64,000 bases of DNA from Bacteroidota bacterium (GTDB taxonomy: Bacteria > Bacteroidota > Bacteroidia > AKYH767-A > OLB10), in contig JAGVTU010000013.1 in assembly GCA_019136655.1 (NCBI GenBank), positions 62,001 through 126,000 on the forward strand, read 5' to 3'. Below are positions 36,778-44,892 of this stretch, one piece after another. The position numbers were made by a program, and so were the translations under genes. Each line of letters starts with the position of its first letter. Within the stretch, counting starts at the first letter, position 1. The notes beneath the pieces were generated by a model that saw only the letters and a program-made list of their open reading frames with translations, made no database searches and was not told the DNA's origin.

Positions 36778-37395
36778 ATGAAAAAAGTTCTCATAACGCT
36801 TGTTGCAATTATGACAATTGCAACATCAGCAATCGCTCAAAAAGGAAACGTAATGATCAATGGTAATCTTGGTTATTTTGCCGGGAGTGAAAAATCAGGA
36901 AGCAATACTGACAAACACAGTGAATTCCGTTTTATCCCAGGTGCAGGATATTTTTTAAGCGATAATTTTATGGTTGGTTTAAGTATAGGTTATTATTCTG
37001 ATGTTGACGACCCCGATGGAAAACTGAAAACAAAAACAAATGGTTTTATGATTGGTCCATTTGCTCGTTACTACAAATCTTTAGGAGATATTTTCTCTTT
37101 ATATGGCCAGTTTGACTTTTTATATAGTAGCGGTAAAACTGAATACATCAACTATTTTGGATTTAGTGATGAGCAGAAAATAAATGGATGTTCCATTTCA
37201 GTATCACCTCACATAAGTGCTAATGTAGGTAAAGGATTTGCCATAAATTTTGGATTTGGCTCATTAGGATATAACAGTAACACAACTAAACCTGATAATG
37301 GTGACAAAATAAAAGACAATACATTTGGTCTGGACTTAAACGGAAGTACTTTGGACTGGGGAATTTCCTACACTTTCAGTTGTGCAAACAAATGA
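36778..37395 (+). CDS. Outer-membrane beta-barrel protein, OmpW/OprF-like small porin type
   Basis: A 205-residue protein from the ATG at 36778 with a signal peptide (MKKVLITLVAIMTIATSAIA, then QKG). The mature part alternates glycine-rich turns with amphipathic strands (NLGYFAGSEKSG, GAGYFLSDNFMVGLSIGYY, FARYYKSLGDIFSLYGQFDF), the layout of eight-stranded outer-membrane beta-barrels found throughout Bacteroidota. The C-terminal strand is SYTFSCANK. The function is not evident; relatives are annotated as outer membrane beta-barrel proteins. A weak hairpin with a T-rich tail follows at 37405-37422. Confidence 0.82.
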   Translation: MKKVLITLVAIMTIATSAIAQKGNVMINGNLGYFAGSEKSGSNTDKHSEFRFIPGAGYFLSDNFMVGLSIGYYSDVDDPDGKLKTKTNGFMIGPFARYYKSLGDIFSLYGQFDFLYSSGKTEYINYFGFSDEQKINGCSISVSPHISANVGKGFAINFGFGSLGYNSNTTKPDNGDKIKDNTFGLDLNGSTLDWGISYTFSCANK

Positions 37396-37404
37396 TTCTC
37401 CGTT

Positions 37405-37422
37405 ACAGATAAAAAAATCTGT
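37405..37422 (+). terminator. Weak Rho-independent terminator
   Basis: ACAGAT and ATCTGT form a 6-bp stem around an A6 loop, followed by TTCTCTCT. It lies 9 bp after the stop of the barrel gene, in the gap between convergent genes. Confidence 0.5.
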
Positions 37423-37428
37423 TTCTCT

Positions 37429-39951
37429 CTAAAATTTAGCTGAAAGCCTCAGGCTTATTTGTCTTCCTGTAAGATAATTAGGAACACCATATTTTGTGCC
37501 ATAAACATCACTTATCCAGGTATAAGAAACTACGTTATTAACCTGAAATAAATTGAATACTTCGAAGGAGAGTGACAATGATTTAAGCCTGTTGAGTGCA
37601 GTAAAACGACTATTAAGTTTTGTACCTTCTTCAATAAATACTTTGCTGAAACCAATATCTACTCTCCGATAAAAAGGATAGCGCTTGATATCTAAATAAC
37701 GGTCGTTACCCGGAGGGCCAACAGGCAAACCACTTCCAAATACCAGTGTAAGGTGCATACGATAGGATGGAAATTTAGGAAGATAGTCTGAGAAGAAAAT
37801 ACTGAAAGTAACACGCTGGTCGGTAAGTCTGGGGATATATCCAGGTATCACCTTGATACTGTCAACAGCAACTTTGTCAATGGTATAACCTCTGATGGTA
37901 TCACCTCTTGCATTGAGACGAATGTAATATGCATCGTCTTTGATATCTTCTTCAGTTTTTAAAAATGACAAACTTGCCCATGATTCAGATTCATTTACAA
38001 ACTGACCGTTGATGCGAAAATCTATTCCTGTTGCATAGCCATGTGAGTTATTGCTTCCCAGATAACGTATTCGCACATTATCTACCTTGTATGGGATGAG
38101 GTTGCTCAACCATTTGTAATAAGCTTCGGTAACAAATTTAAAATCTCTTCCCCATGCTTTGAAAACATAATCAGTACCACCGACAATATGTATGGAGCGT
38201 TGAGATTTAAGAGTGGTATTCAGGCTGCCATCAATGTTATGCAACTCTTTATAAAACGGAGGCTGATAATACCATCCACCTGCAAGTCTGAAAGAAAAAT
38301 TTCGTTTCCATTCTGGTTTATAGGATAACGATACGCGAGGGCTTATGTCTAGTTCTTTATTCAAATCCCACCATGTGAATCGCACACCCGGAGATAATAC
38401 AAATCGTGAATTGTCGGAAAAGAAAAAGTTATGTTGAATATAACCACTGTATCTGTTGCTTGACAAACTATTTTCTCTGTTCATTACATCCTGAAGCAAC
38501 AACTGCGGTTGCGAAGGCAAACTCCCTCCTACACTATCCTGCGGATGTGGCAATGAGTATCCTGCAGAGTCAATGTAGTTCCATTCATTTATCTGATCAT
38601 TAAATTCCTCATGCGAATAGCGCAATCCCCACAACAGTTCATTATGTCTATAATTATACGAACCTTTGTGTTCAGCAGAATATACTTTTCCATCGAGATA
38701 ATTGCGTGCATGATTCAAAAAAGAACCAACACCCAGATTCATCTTTACTTCTCCGAAATTTTTTGAAGCCGGATCTTTCTCCAACTCATCCAGATAATAT
38801 TGTCCTAAGATGTCGAATGTTTCTTCTTCGCGTGTATTAAAAACCGAACCGATGAATTTGAGATTTACATTCTTATTGGGATTATGATTAAAAATTACAG
38901 CTCCTGTAGTAGTAGTAAAATCATCTACTTCTTTGCCGTCAAAATAAACAGTAAGGCGCAGTGCCTGACTTACTGTACCGAAGTCAGTGGTTCGCGTTTG
39001 CGGAACGATATTATACTTACTCTTCGAAAAATTACCAAGAAGTGATACTGATGTTTTTTCATTAAACTCATAGTTAATCATTGCCTGCACATCATAAAAC
39101 ACAGGTTTGTAATTTCCTTTTGTATCCAGTGTTCCAAGCAAATATTTAGTTGATTTCTGCCTTGCTCCTATTAGCCACGATAATTTTTTATTCTTACTTG
39201 CACCCTCTAAACTTAGTCCACCACCGAGGAGACCGTAAGTGATTTTACCTCCAAATTTATCAGGTCTGCGATAACGTATGTCGAGTACCGATGACATTTT
39301 ATCGCCATATTGCGCATCAAAACCTCCTGCAGAAAACTTTATGCCCGATACCAAATCAGGATTGATAAAACTCAAACCCTCCTGCATACCTGAACGTACC
39401 AACTGAGGGCGGTAAATTTCCACATCATTCACATATACCAGATTCTCATCAAAATTTCCTCCTCGCACAGAATACTCAGAGCTTAACTCGTTGTTGGAAA
39501 CTACACCACTTCCAATCACCTTTAGTATTGTTTCGAAATTTCCTGTAGGATTAGGTATTTCTTCTACTGACTTAGGATCAATGCGGATAATGGCGTTTCG
39601 CTCACGAGGATCTGAAATGGTGACGTTAGGCAAAGGAACAATAGATGGCAGAAGCATTTTATCCAATTGTTTTTTTTCGCCTTCGGCAAGAATAAGTTTT
39701 TGCGATGACTGCTCGTAGCCAATGAATGAAAATACAATGGTCAACTCGCGGTTTGACGGAACGGTGATAGTGTATTCTCCTTCAGCATCAGAAATTACTC
39801 CCAATGCTGTGCCTGCAATTCCAATACTCACTCCAGGTAAAGGTTTCTTATCAACTCCTGTTACCTTTCCGGATATACGTGCAGTTGTATTTTGTGCACT
39901 GACTGCCGAAGATAAGATAATAAAAAAAACTGCAGCAAGGCACTTTCTCAT
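37429..39951 (-). CDS. TonB-dependent receptor with carboxypeptidase-regulatory domain
   Basis: An 840-residue protein from the ATG at 39951 with a signal peptide (MRKCLAAVFFIILSSAVSA). Residues of about 22-105 are a CarboxypepD-regulatory-like domain (ISGKVTGVDKKPLPGVSIGI, GEYTITVPSN). A TonB plug domain follows with GNFDENLVYVNDVEIYRPQL and GFDAQYGDKMSSVLDIRYRR (about 175-235). The rest is a large beta-barrel ending GRQISLRLSAKF with a C-terminal Phe. These are ligand-gated outer-membrane transporters; no SusD partner follows, so it is not a classical polysaccharide-uptake pair. The upstream gene, 10 bp away, encodes a protein with the same regulatory domain, so the two are co-transcribed. 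Confidence 0.9.
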   Translation of the reverse strand: MRKCLAAVFFIILSSAVSAQNTTARISGKVTGVDKKPLPGVSIGIAGTALGVISDAEGEYTITVPSNRELTIVFSFIGYEQSSQKLILAEGEKKQLDKMLLPSIVPLPNVTISDPRERNAIIRIDPKSVEEIPNPTGNFETILKVIGSGVVSNNELSSEYSVRGGNFDENLVYVNDVEIYRPQLVRSGMQEGLSFINPDLVSGIKFSAGGFDAQYGDKMSSVLDIRYRRPDKFGGKITYGLLGGGLSLEGASKNKKLSWLIGARQKSTKYLLGTLDTKGNYKPVFYDVQAMINYEFNEKTSVSLLGNFSKSKYNIVPQTRTTDFGTVSQALRLTVYFDGKEVDDFTTTTGAVIFNHNPNKNVNLKFIGSVFNTREEETFDILGQYYLDELEKDPASKNFGEVKMNLGVGSFLNHARNYLDGKVYSAEHKGSYNYRHNELLWGLRYSHEEFNDQINEWNYIDSAGYSLPHPQDSVGGSLPSQPQLLLQDVMNRENSLSSNRYSGYIQHNFFFSDNSRFVLSPGVRFTWWDLNKELDISPRVSLSYKPEWKRNFSFRLAGGWYYQPPFYKELHNIDGSLNTTLKSQRSIHIVGGTDYVFKAWGRDFKFVTEAYYKWLSNLIPYKVDNVRIRYLGSNNSHGYATGIDFRINGQFVNESESWASLSFLKTEEDIKDDAYYIRLNARGDTIRGYTIDKVAVDSIKVIPGYIPRLTDQRVTFSIFFSDYLPKFPSYRMHLTLVFGSGLPVGPPGNDRYLDIKRYPFYRRVDIGFSKVFIEEGTKLNSRFTALNRLKSLSLSFEVFNLFQVNNVVSYTWISDVYGTKYGVPNYLTGRQISLRLSAKF

Positions 39952-39961
39952 CTGCTTTAGG

Positions 39962-40594
39962 TTATTTGTTTTTAAAATCACCATTTTTCCATGCCTGAAT
40001 AAACTTAGCCCAAGCTACAGGGTTCAGCAGATTATTGGCAGGAAGCTGACCGGTGTTATAAAGTTTACTTTGTTGTTTGTCGAAAATATATTTACTGTTG
40101 AGGCTTGCATCCATCTCTATCCGGTTACTCTCATCGCGCATGGTTTCAAGAGCCAGATTTCTGCGTGCATGCGCCATATCATCATCAGGAATTTTCAAAT
40201 CTAAAAATGCCTGTTTAAACTGTTCCTTTGTAGGCCAGGGGTAAATAACTGCCTGATTAAGCATTACCGTATCGCGGTTGAGCATTTGTATGAGTGAATA
40301 CCTGTTTTCATTAAGTGTATCAGGTATCAAGTAAATAGCTTTTTTAAAGCCAATTGCTGAAAATTCAATTTCATCGCCTAATTGAGCTACTATCGAAAAA
40401 AATCCATAATAATCGGACACTGTACCGCGGCTGCTCGATTTAATCATGATGCTGGTAAAAGGTACAGGACTAAGGCTATCACCGGTGACGATGACTCCAC
40501 TGAGTTGAACCAGTCTTTCGTTTGAAGGTTGTGCAATTACAGCATTCAGCGTCAGCACACATGCTGCTAAGGTGAGGTAAATTCTTCTTATCAT
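39962..40594 (-). CDS. Carboxypeptidase-regulatory-like domain protein
   Basis: A 210-residue protein from the ATG at 40594 with a signal peptide (MIRRIYLTLAACVLTLNAVIA). The next region is a CarboxypepD-reg-like domain (VQLSGVIVTGDSLSPVPFTS, RGTVSDYYGFFSIVAQLGDE, EFSAIGFKKAIYLIP). The C-terminal 100 residues are polar and unassigned. The gene stops 10 bp before the receptor gene, so the proteins probably act together at the outer membrane. The predicted -7 element at 40613-40620 supports the ATG at 40594 over upstream in-frame candidates. Confidence 0.82.
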   Translation of the reverse strand: MIRRIYLTLAACVLTLNAVIAQPSNERLVQLSGVIVTGDSLSPVPFTSIMIKSSSRGTVSDYYGFFSIVAQLGDEIEFSAIGFKKAIYLIPDTLNENRYSLIQMLNRDTVMLNQAVIYPWPTKEQFKQAFLDLKIPDDDMAHARRNLALETMRDESNRIEMDASLNSKYIFDKQQSKLYNTGQLPANNLLNPVAWAKFIQAWKNGDFKNK

Positions 40595-40612
40595 TATTGG
40601 TCTTAAAGTTTT

Positions 40613-40620
40613 CAAAAATA
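40613..40620 (-). promoter_or_regulatory. Bacteroidota -7 promoter element (TATTTTTG)
   Basis: TATTTTTG on the minus strand matches TAnnTTTG and lies 18 bp upstream of the ATG at 40594, giving a short leader. No -33 TTG is present at 18-21 bases. Confidence 0.5.
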
Positions 40621-40801
40621 AAAAATAGCATGGCATGGTAACGTATCTAATGCTAAATTATTTTAACTGTAGCTAATCTTGACCTAAGAATAAGCAAAAT
40701 GAGATTCTTGTGAATCATTAACATAATGCTGTGAAAACATACTTTGTGATTGGTCAATATTGAATACAGAAATGTTATTTTCGCCACAAATAATTATCCT
40801 G

Positions 40802-41914
40802 ATGAACTGGAAATTCTGGAAAAGTAACAAACGCAAGAGTAAAACACGAGAGTGGATTGATGCATTGGTATTTGCAGTAGTAGCTGCTACCATCATCCGC
40901 ACTTTTCTTATAGAAGCATTCACCATACCAACACCATCCATGGAAAAATCGCTGCTCGTTGGTGATTTTTTGTTTGTAAGCAAGGTGAGTTATGGTGCAC
41001 GCACACCTATGACGCCAATTTCATTTCCATTTGTACATCAGGAGTTGCCAATTATAGGAGGCAAATCTTATAGCGATGCCATTCAATGGGCATATCATCG
41101 CCTGCCCGGTTTTGGCAAAATAAAAAACAATGATGTGGTGGTTTTTAATTATCCCGGAAATACCTTTTATCCTGATGATGACCTGAAAAGGCCGGTTGAC
41201 AAAAAAACGCATTATATAAAACGTTGTATTGGTATTCCGGGCGACAGTGTTAAACTCATCAACGGATTGACGTATGTTAACAATAAGGTAATGCCATTAC
41301 CTGTTAAAGGACAAATGACCTATACAGTGATTACTGATGGAAATTCTATTAACCCAAAGACATTAGAAAAATATCATATCACTGAAGGAGCGAGTTTAGG
41401 AAATGGAATGTATCAGTTTATACTTACACAAAAAGTTGCTGAAGAACTACGAAGTCTTCCATTCGTCAAAAGTGTAGAAGAATATCATCAGGAACCCGGT
41501 GCACCAAGCCCTTATCAAAAATTATTTCCTTATGACACACGTTATAACTGGAATATTGATAACTACGGTCCAATATGGATTCCCAAAGCAGGAGCTACAA
41601 TAACACTTACTGATGCTAACTTGCCATTCTATCAGAGGTGCATTGTTGAGTTTGAAAAGAATACTCTCGTAATACAAGGCAATAAGTTTATCATCAACGG
41701 CAAGGAAACTACAACCTACACTTTCAAGCAGGATTACTACTGGATGATGGGTGACAACAGACACAACAGTGCTGACTCACGCTTCTGGGGTTTTGTGCCC
41801 GAAGATCATATTGTAGGAAAAGCTGTATTTATCTGGATGAGTTGGAACTCCAACGGCACTTTCTTCAACAAGATAAGATGGAACCGTTTGTTCAACGTCA
41901 TTAAGAGTGACTGA
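40802..41914 (+). CDS. lepB: Signal peptidase I
   Basis: A 370-residue membrane protease from the ATG at 40802. A transmembrane segment (about 21-38) precedes the catalytic Ser46 in TIPTPSMEKSLLVGD; the catalytic Lys140 lies in HYIKRCIGIPGD; the C-terminal box is MGDNRHNSADSRFWG. It cleaves signal peptides of proteins exported by Sec. At 370 residues it is longer than many signal peptidases because of an insertion between the Lys and the MGDN box, common in Bacteroidota. TATTTTCG (40776-40783), 18 bp upstream, is a one-mismatch -7 element. It overlaps the next gene through a TGATG junction. Confidence 0.96.
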   Translation: MNWKFWKSNKRKSKTREWIDALVFAVVAATIIRTFLIEAFTIPTPSMEKSLLVGDFLFVSKVSYGARTPMTPISFPFVHQELPIIGGKSYSDAIQWAYHRLPGFGKIKNNDVVVFNYPGNTFYPDDDLKRPVDKKTHYIKRCIGIPGDSVKLINGLTYVNNKVMPLPVKGQMTYTVITDGNSINPKTLEKYHITEGASLGNGMYQFILTQKVAEELRSLPFVKSVEEYHQEPGAPSPYQKLFPYDTRYNWNIDNYGPIWIPKAGATITLTDANLPFYQRCIVEFEKNTLVIQGNKFIINGKETTTYTFKQDYYWMMGDNRHNSADSRFWGFVPEDHIVGKAVFIWMSWNSNGTFFNKIRWNRLFNVIKSD

Positions 41915-42495
41915 TGCCTCAGGCAATCTTTGCTACTTCTTTTTTACCAACTGCCGAGTATGTATTTCATCTTTTACAGTACGATGAAGTGCAGATAGAG
42001 GCCTGTGAATTTTTTCCTGATCAGACGAACCGCAATCGCTGCCATATACTTGGACCTAATGGTGTGCAAACGCTTTCTATCCCTCTGCGCAAACATGCCA
42101 ATAAAACACCAACCTGCGAAATTGAAATAGCAGATGGAAACTGGAAGATCAGGCATTGGCGAAGTATAGAAACCGCTTACAACCGCAGTGCATTATTTGA
42201 ACATTACCGTGAAGAATTCAGACAACTATTTTTTGCCAATGAAAAAAACTTGCTTCAATACAATACAATATTGCTGAATTTTATTCTAAATAAATTAAAG
42301 GCTCATACTTCTGTAAGCTTTACTTCGTCATTCCGCAGTACGTTAGAACATGATTACCGTTATCTGAGTAATGGAAAAACCCACAGACAGATGACAGACT
42401 TAAAACTGCCCCACTACCCACAGGTATTTGCAGACAGGTTTGCGTTTATTCCTAATCTGAGTGTGATTGATTTTTTGTTTAATACCGGAGGGTGA
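41914..42495 (+). CDS. WbqC family protein
   Basis: A 193-residue protein whose ATG overlaps the lepB stop (TGATG at 41912-41916). The family motifs are FLPTAEYVFHLLQYDEVQIE, the CHILGPNGVQTLSIPL segment, and ADGNWKIRHWRSIETAYNRS, with the conserved Trp-Ile-Lys region. WbqC was named from an O-antigen cluster; the family is often annotated as a conserved protein of uncertain, possibly glycan-related, function. The lepB-WbqC order is frequent in Bacteroidota. No signal peptide is seen. Confidence 0.88.
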   Translation: MPQAIFATSFLPTAEYVFHLLQYDEVQIEACEFFPDQTNRNRCHILGPNGVQTLSIPLRKHANKTPTCEIEIADGNWKIRHWRSIETAYNRSALFEHYREEFRQLFFANEKNLLQYNTILLNFILNKLKAHTSVSFTSSFRSTLEHDYRYLSNGKTHRQMTDLKLPHYPQVFADRFAFIPNLSVIDFLFNTGG

Positions 42496-42767
42496 TTATT
42501 ACAAAAATATTGGTTGATATTTGTGAATATAGACTTATGCTTTTTCAATCTGCTGAATTTGTTTATTTTCAAATAAACCTTTGAGCTAATTGCACTGAAT
42601 TTACAAACCATCCTTTAAATGAAGAATAAAAGTTAAAATCAACTTTTGCCATTCTTCTAAACCTGTGATTAATTATTTTTGAATACAAATTGCTAAAACC
42701 TTTCTGCAGATCACAATGTATTTACAGATAATATGTATTAAAACATCTCATCAAAATATCCAACCTC
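42496..42767. other. Intergenic region with a short palindrome
   Basis: No gene is seen in this 272-bp AT-rich stretch. GTTTATTT (42561-42568) and AAATAAAC (42571-42578) form a palindrome with a 2-base centre, but it lacks a T-run and so is a poor terminator. The upstream gene of the following cassette has no evident promoter. Confidence 0.5.
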
Positions 42768-43214
42768 ATGACCAACACCATAAAATTACATCGGGTATTC
42801 GCTGCACCGGCTGCCAGAATTTTCAAAGCTTTTACTGATGCTGATGCCATGGCTGCATGGCTCCCACCCAATGGCTTTGTTTGCAAAGTACACAGCTTTA
42901 ATCCCACACAGGGCGGCAATTACAAAATGTCGTTTACCAATTTCGGTACAGGCAGCAGCCATTCTTTTGGTGGCACTTATCTGCAAATCATTCCCAACAA
43001 ACTGCTGAAATACTCCGACCGTTTTGACGACCCCAACCTGCCGGGTGAAATGATTACAACCATCGAACTCAAAGAAGTAAGTTGTGGTACTGAAATTTTT
43101 ATCACTCAGGAAGGCATTCCTCAGGCAATACCTGCAGAAATGTGTTACCTCGGCTGGCAGGAGTCGCTCCATAAACTAAAGCATCTTGCAGAACCCAATA
43201 TACCTGATGCATAA
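42768..43214 (+). CDS. SRPBCC-domain protein (AHSA1-like)
   Basis: A 148-residue protein with the START-like SRPBCC fold: TIKLHRVFAAPAARIFKAFT, AWLPPNGFVCKVHSFNPTQG and GTYLQIIPNKLLKYSDRFDD are typical of the activator-of-Hsp90-ATPase-1-like family. Members bind hydrophobic ligands in a cavity and often occur with VOC and DUF1801 genes. It leads a four-gene run in one direction with gaps of 26, 16 and 6 bp. No signal peptide, so it is cytoplasmic. The biological ligand is unknown. Confidence 0.88.
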   Translation: MTNTIKLHRVFAAPAARIFKAFTDADAMAAWLPPNGFVCKVHSFNPTQGGNYKMSFTNFGTGSSHSFGGTYLQIIPNKLLKYSDRFDDPNLPGEMITTIELKEVSCGTEIFITQEGIPQAIPAEMCYLGWQESLHKLKHLAEPNIPDA

Positions 43215-43240
43215 ACTCAACAACATTAATTAATCCAAAT

Positions 43241-43651
43241 ATGACTAAACAAATATTTATAAACTTAGCAGTTAGAGATTTGAATGAATCCATGCGATTC
43301 TATTCTGCATTAGGATTTACCAATAATCCTCAGTTCTCTGACAATACAGGCAAATGCATGGTGTGGAGTGAACATATTTTTGTAATGCTGCTATCACATA
43401 AAAAATTTTCAGCATTTACTGCCAAACCAATTGCTGATACCAAAACCAACATAGCTGCATTGCTATCATTATCACTCAGCAGCGTTGAAGAAGTTAACAG
43501 TGTCATGGCAAATGGGCTTAATGCAGGTGGCATAGAACCTAATGAAATGCGCGATTATGGTTTCATGCAACAACGTACCATTGAAGACCCTGATGGACAC
43601 ACATGGGAATTGTTTTTTATGGATATGAGTAAATTTCCCGACCAGACTTGA
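43241..43651 (+). CDS. VOC family protein (glyoxalase/dioxygenase fold)
   Basis: A 136-residue protein with the vicinal-oxygen-chelate fold: NLAVRDLNESMRFYSALGF, the metal-ligand candidates in MVWSEHIFVMLL and the C-terminal EDPDGHTWELFFMD, where the Glu is a usual metal ligand. VOC proteins include glyoxalase I, extradiol dioxygenases and resistance enzymes; this one has no assigned substrate. It is the second gene of the cassette. Confidence 0.88.
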   Translation: MTKQIFINLAVRDLNESMRFYSALGFTNNPQFSDNTGKCMVWSEHIFVMLLSHKKFSAFTAKPIADTKTNIAALLSLSLSSVEEVNSVMANGLNAGGIEPNEMRDYGFMQQRTIEDPDGHTWELFFMDMSKFPDQT

Positions 43652-43667
43652 AATTAATTCAATTAAC

Positions 43668-44054
43668 ATGAATGAGGAAATAAAAAACTATAATAAAACT
43701 TTAAAAGAAGTTGAGTTGTGCAACTTGCTTGCAAATTTGATTGACAGCAATCTTGCATGTGCTGAGAGTAAAATATGGCATGCACATCCGGTTTGGTTTA
43801 TTGATGGCAATCCAATAGTAGGCTACAGCAAGCAGAAAAAAGGAATCAGACTAATGTTTTGGAGCGGAGCAGATTTTGAAGAGGATGATTTAAATGTCAG
43901 AGGTAAGAAATTTAAAGATGCTTCTGTTTTTTATAATTTAGTTGAAGAAATTAACACTACCAAAATAATCAGATGGCTCGAAAAATCCCGACAGATACAA
44001 TGGGATTATAAAAACATAGTTAAACGTAAAGGAAAATTAGAAAAATTAAAATAA
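43668..44054 (+). CDS. DUF1801 domain protein
   Basis: A 128-residue protein with the DUF1801 pattern: ESKIWHAHPVWFIDGNPIVG, YSKQKKGIRLMFWSGADFEE and KFKDASVFYNLVEEINTTKI. The fold is small alpha/beta, and its members often stand beside SRPBCC and VOC genes. No catalytic residues have been established for the family. The N-terminal 40 residues are helical. It is cytoplasmic, with no signal peptide. Confidence 0.85.
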   Translation: MNEEIKNYNKTLKEVELCNLLANLIDSNLACAESKIWHAHPVWFIDGNPIVGYSKQKKGIRLMFWSGADFEEDDLNVRGKKFKDASVFYNLVEEINTTKIIRWLEKSRQIQWDYKNIVKRKGKLEKLK

Positions 44055-44060
44055 CATATT

Positions 44061-44495
44061 ATGGCAAGTATCAATCCTTACATTCACTTCAACGGCAATG
44101 CCGAAGAAGCATTTAATTTTTACAAATCAGTTTTTGGCGGAGAGTTTGCAACTGTTGCACGTTTCAAAGATCTGGCAATACCCGGTCAGCCTGTCTCCGA
44201 GAGTGAAGCCAACAAAATAATGCACATTGCACTGCCAATTGGCAAAAACAGTATTCTGATGGCAAGCGACACACCTGAGTTTATGGGTAAGCACAACGAA
44301 AGAGAAAACAGGAGCAAAATTTCCATCAGTGCCGAAAGCAAAGAAGAAGCCGACAAACTATTCAAAGGTCTGTCAGCAGGTGGCGAAGTGGAAATGCCGA
44401 TTGACAACAGTCCATGGGGATCATATTTCGGAATGTTCAGAGATAAATACGGCATTGAATGGATGGTAGATTACGATGCACACAGTGGTAAATAA
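44061..44495 (+). CDS. VOC family protein, PhnB-like
   Basis: A 144-residue protein starting MASINPYIHFNGNAEEAFNF with FYKSVFGGEFATVARFKD, the segment typical of PhnB-like and 3-demethylubiquinone-methyltransferase-like VOC proteins, and ending NSPWGSYFGMFRDKYGIEWM. These are metal-dependent or metal-free VOC proteins of unassigned substrate. It ends the cassette, six bp after the DUF1801 gene. Confidence 0.88.
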   Translation: MASINPYIHFNGNAEEAFNFYKSVFGGEFATVARFKDLAIPGQPVSESEANKIMHIALPIGKNSILMASDTPEFMGKHNERENRSKISISAESKEEADKLFKGLSAGGEVEMPIDNSPWGSYFGMFRDKYGIEWMVDYDAHSGK

Positions 44496-44892
44496 CAGCA
44501 GTGAATTTACTCATATGCATATCAACCATTAAATTCTTCCTCTTTATGGAGAGAAGGTTGGAGTGATAAACTTCTTCGAGAATAGTTGCATCGCTCGCGC
44601 TCACACCCGAACCTTGAAGGGGTGACAACGCGCTTGAATTTTAAGAGAGATTACACCCGGCAAGAGGCAAGCTCTTGCTGAGTGTGAAACGTAAGCAACC
44701 CAACAAGAGGCAAGCTCTTGTCGGGTGTTAGAATTTAGGGCCACGAGTGTGCGGAGAAAACGCAACTGAACTCAATACTTTGACCTAAACTTTTATTGAT
44801 ATTCTCCTTTTGATATCTTTAATGTGTCTGTATTCTTCCTAATTCAAAAAAATTTCCTATCTTTATTCAACGTTATTTTATTACCATCAGTA
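44496..44892. other. Gene-free region with REP-like repeats
   Basis: This 397-bp stretch contains no gene I can support. It holds TCCTCTTTATGGAGAGAAGG (44538-44557), a degenerate form of the palindromic element (CTCTCC...GGAGAG followed by GG-rich sequence) that I have seen in other Bacteroidota, then the pair of palindromes at 44653-44728. The right part (44760-44892) is AT-rich and may carry the promoter of the T9SS protein; TATCTTTA at 44858-44865 is a one-mismatch -7 candidate. Confidence 0.55.
44653..44728. repeat. Paired palindromic (REP-like) element
   Basis: The 17-base sequence CAAGAGGCAAGCTCTTG occurs at 44661-44677 and again at 44704-44720. Each copy is itself a hairpin (CAAGAG / CTCTTG with a GCAAG loop). 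The first extends to ACACCCGGCAAGAG / CTCTTGCTGAGTGT (44653-44685, 13 of 14 pairs). The left arm of copy one (ACACCCGGCAAGAG) is also complementary to the right arm of copy two (CTCTTGTCGGGTGT) with one mismatch, so the pair can fold as one long or two short structures. This is the layout of REP/BIME-type palindromic repeats. Confidence 0.75.

Noticed and set aside
42561..42578. GTTTATTT/AAATAAAC palindrome as a terminator
   Set aside because: The loop is only two bases and no T-run follows. It could be a protein-binding site, but there is no support.
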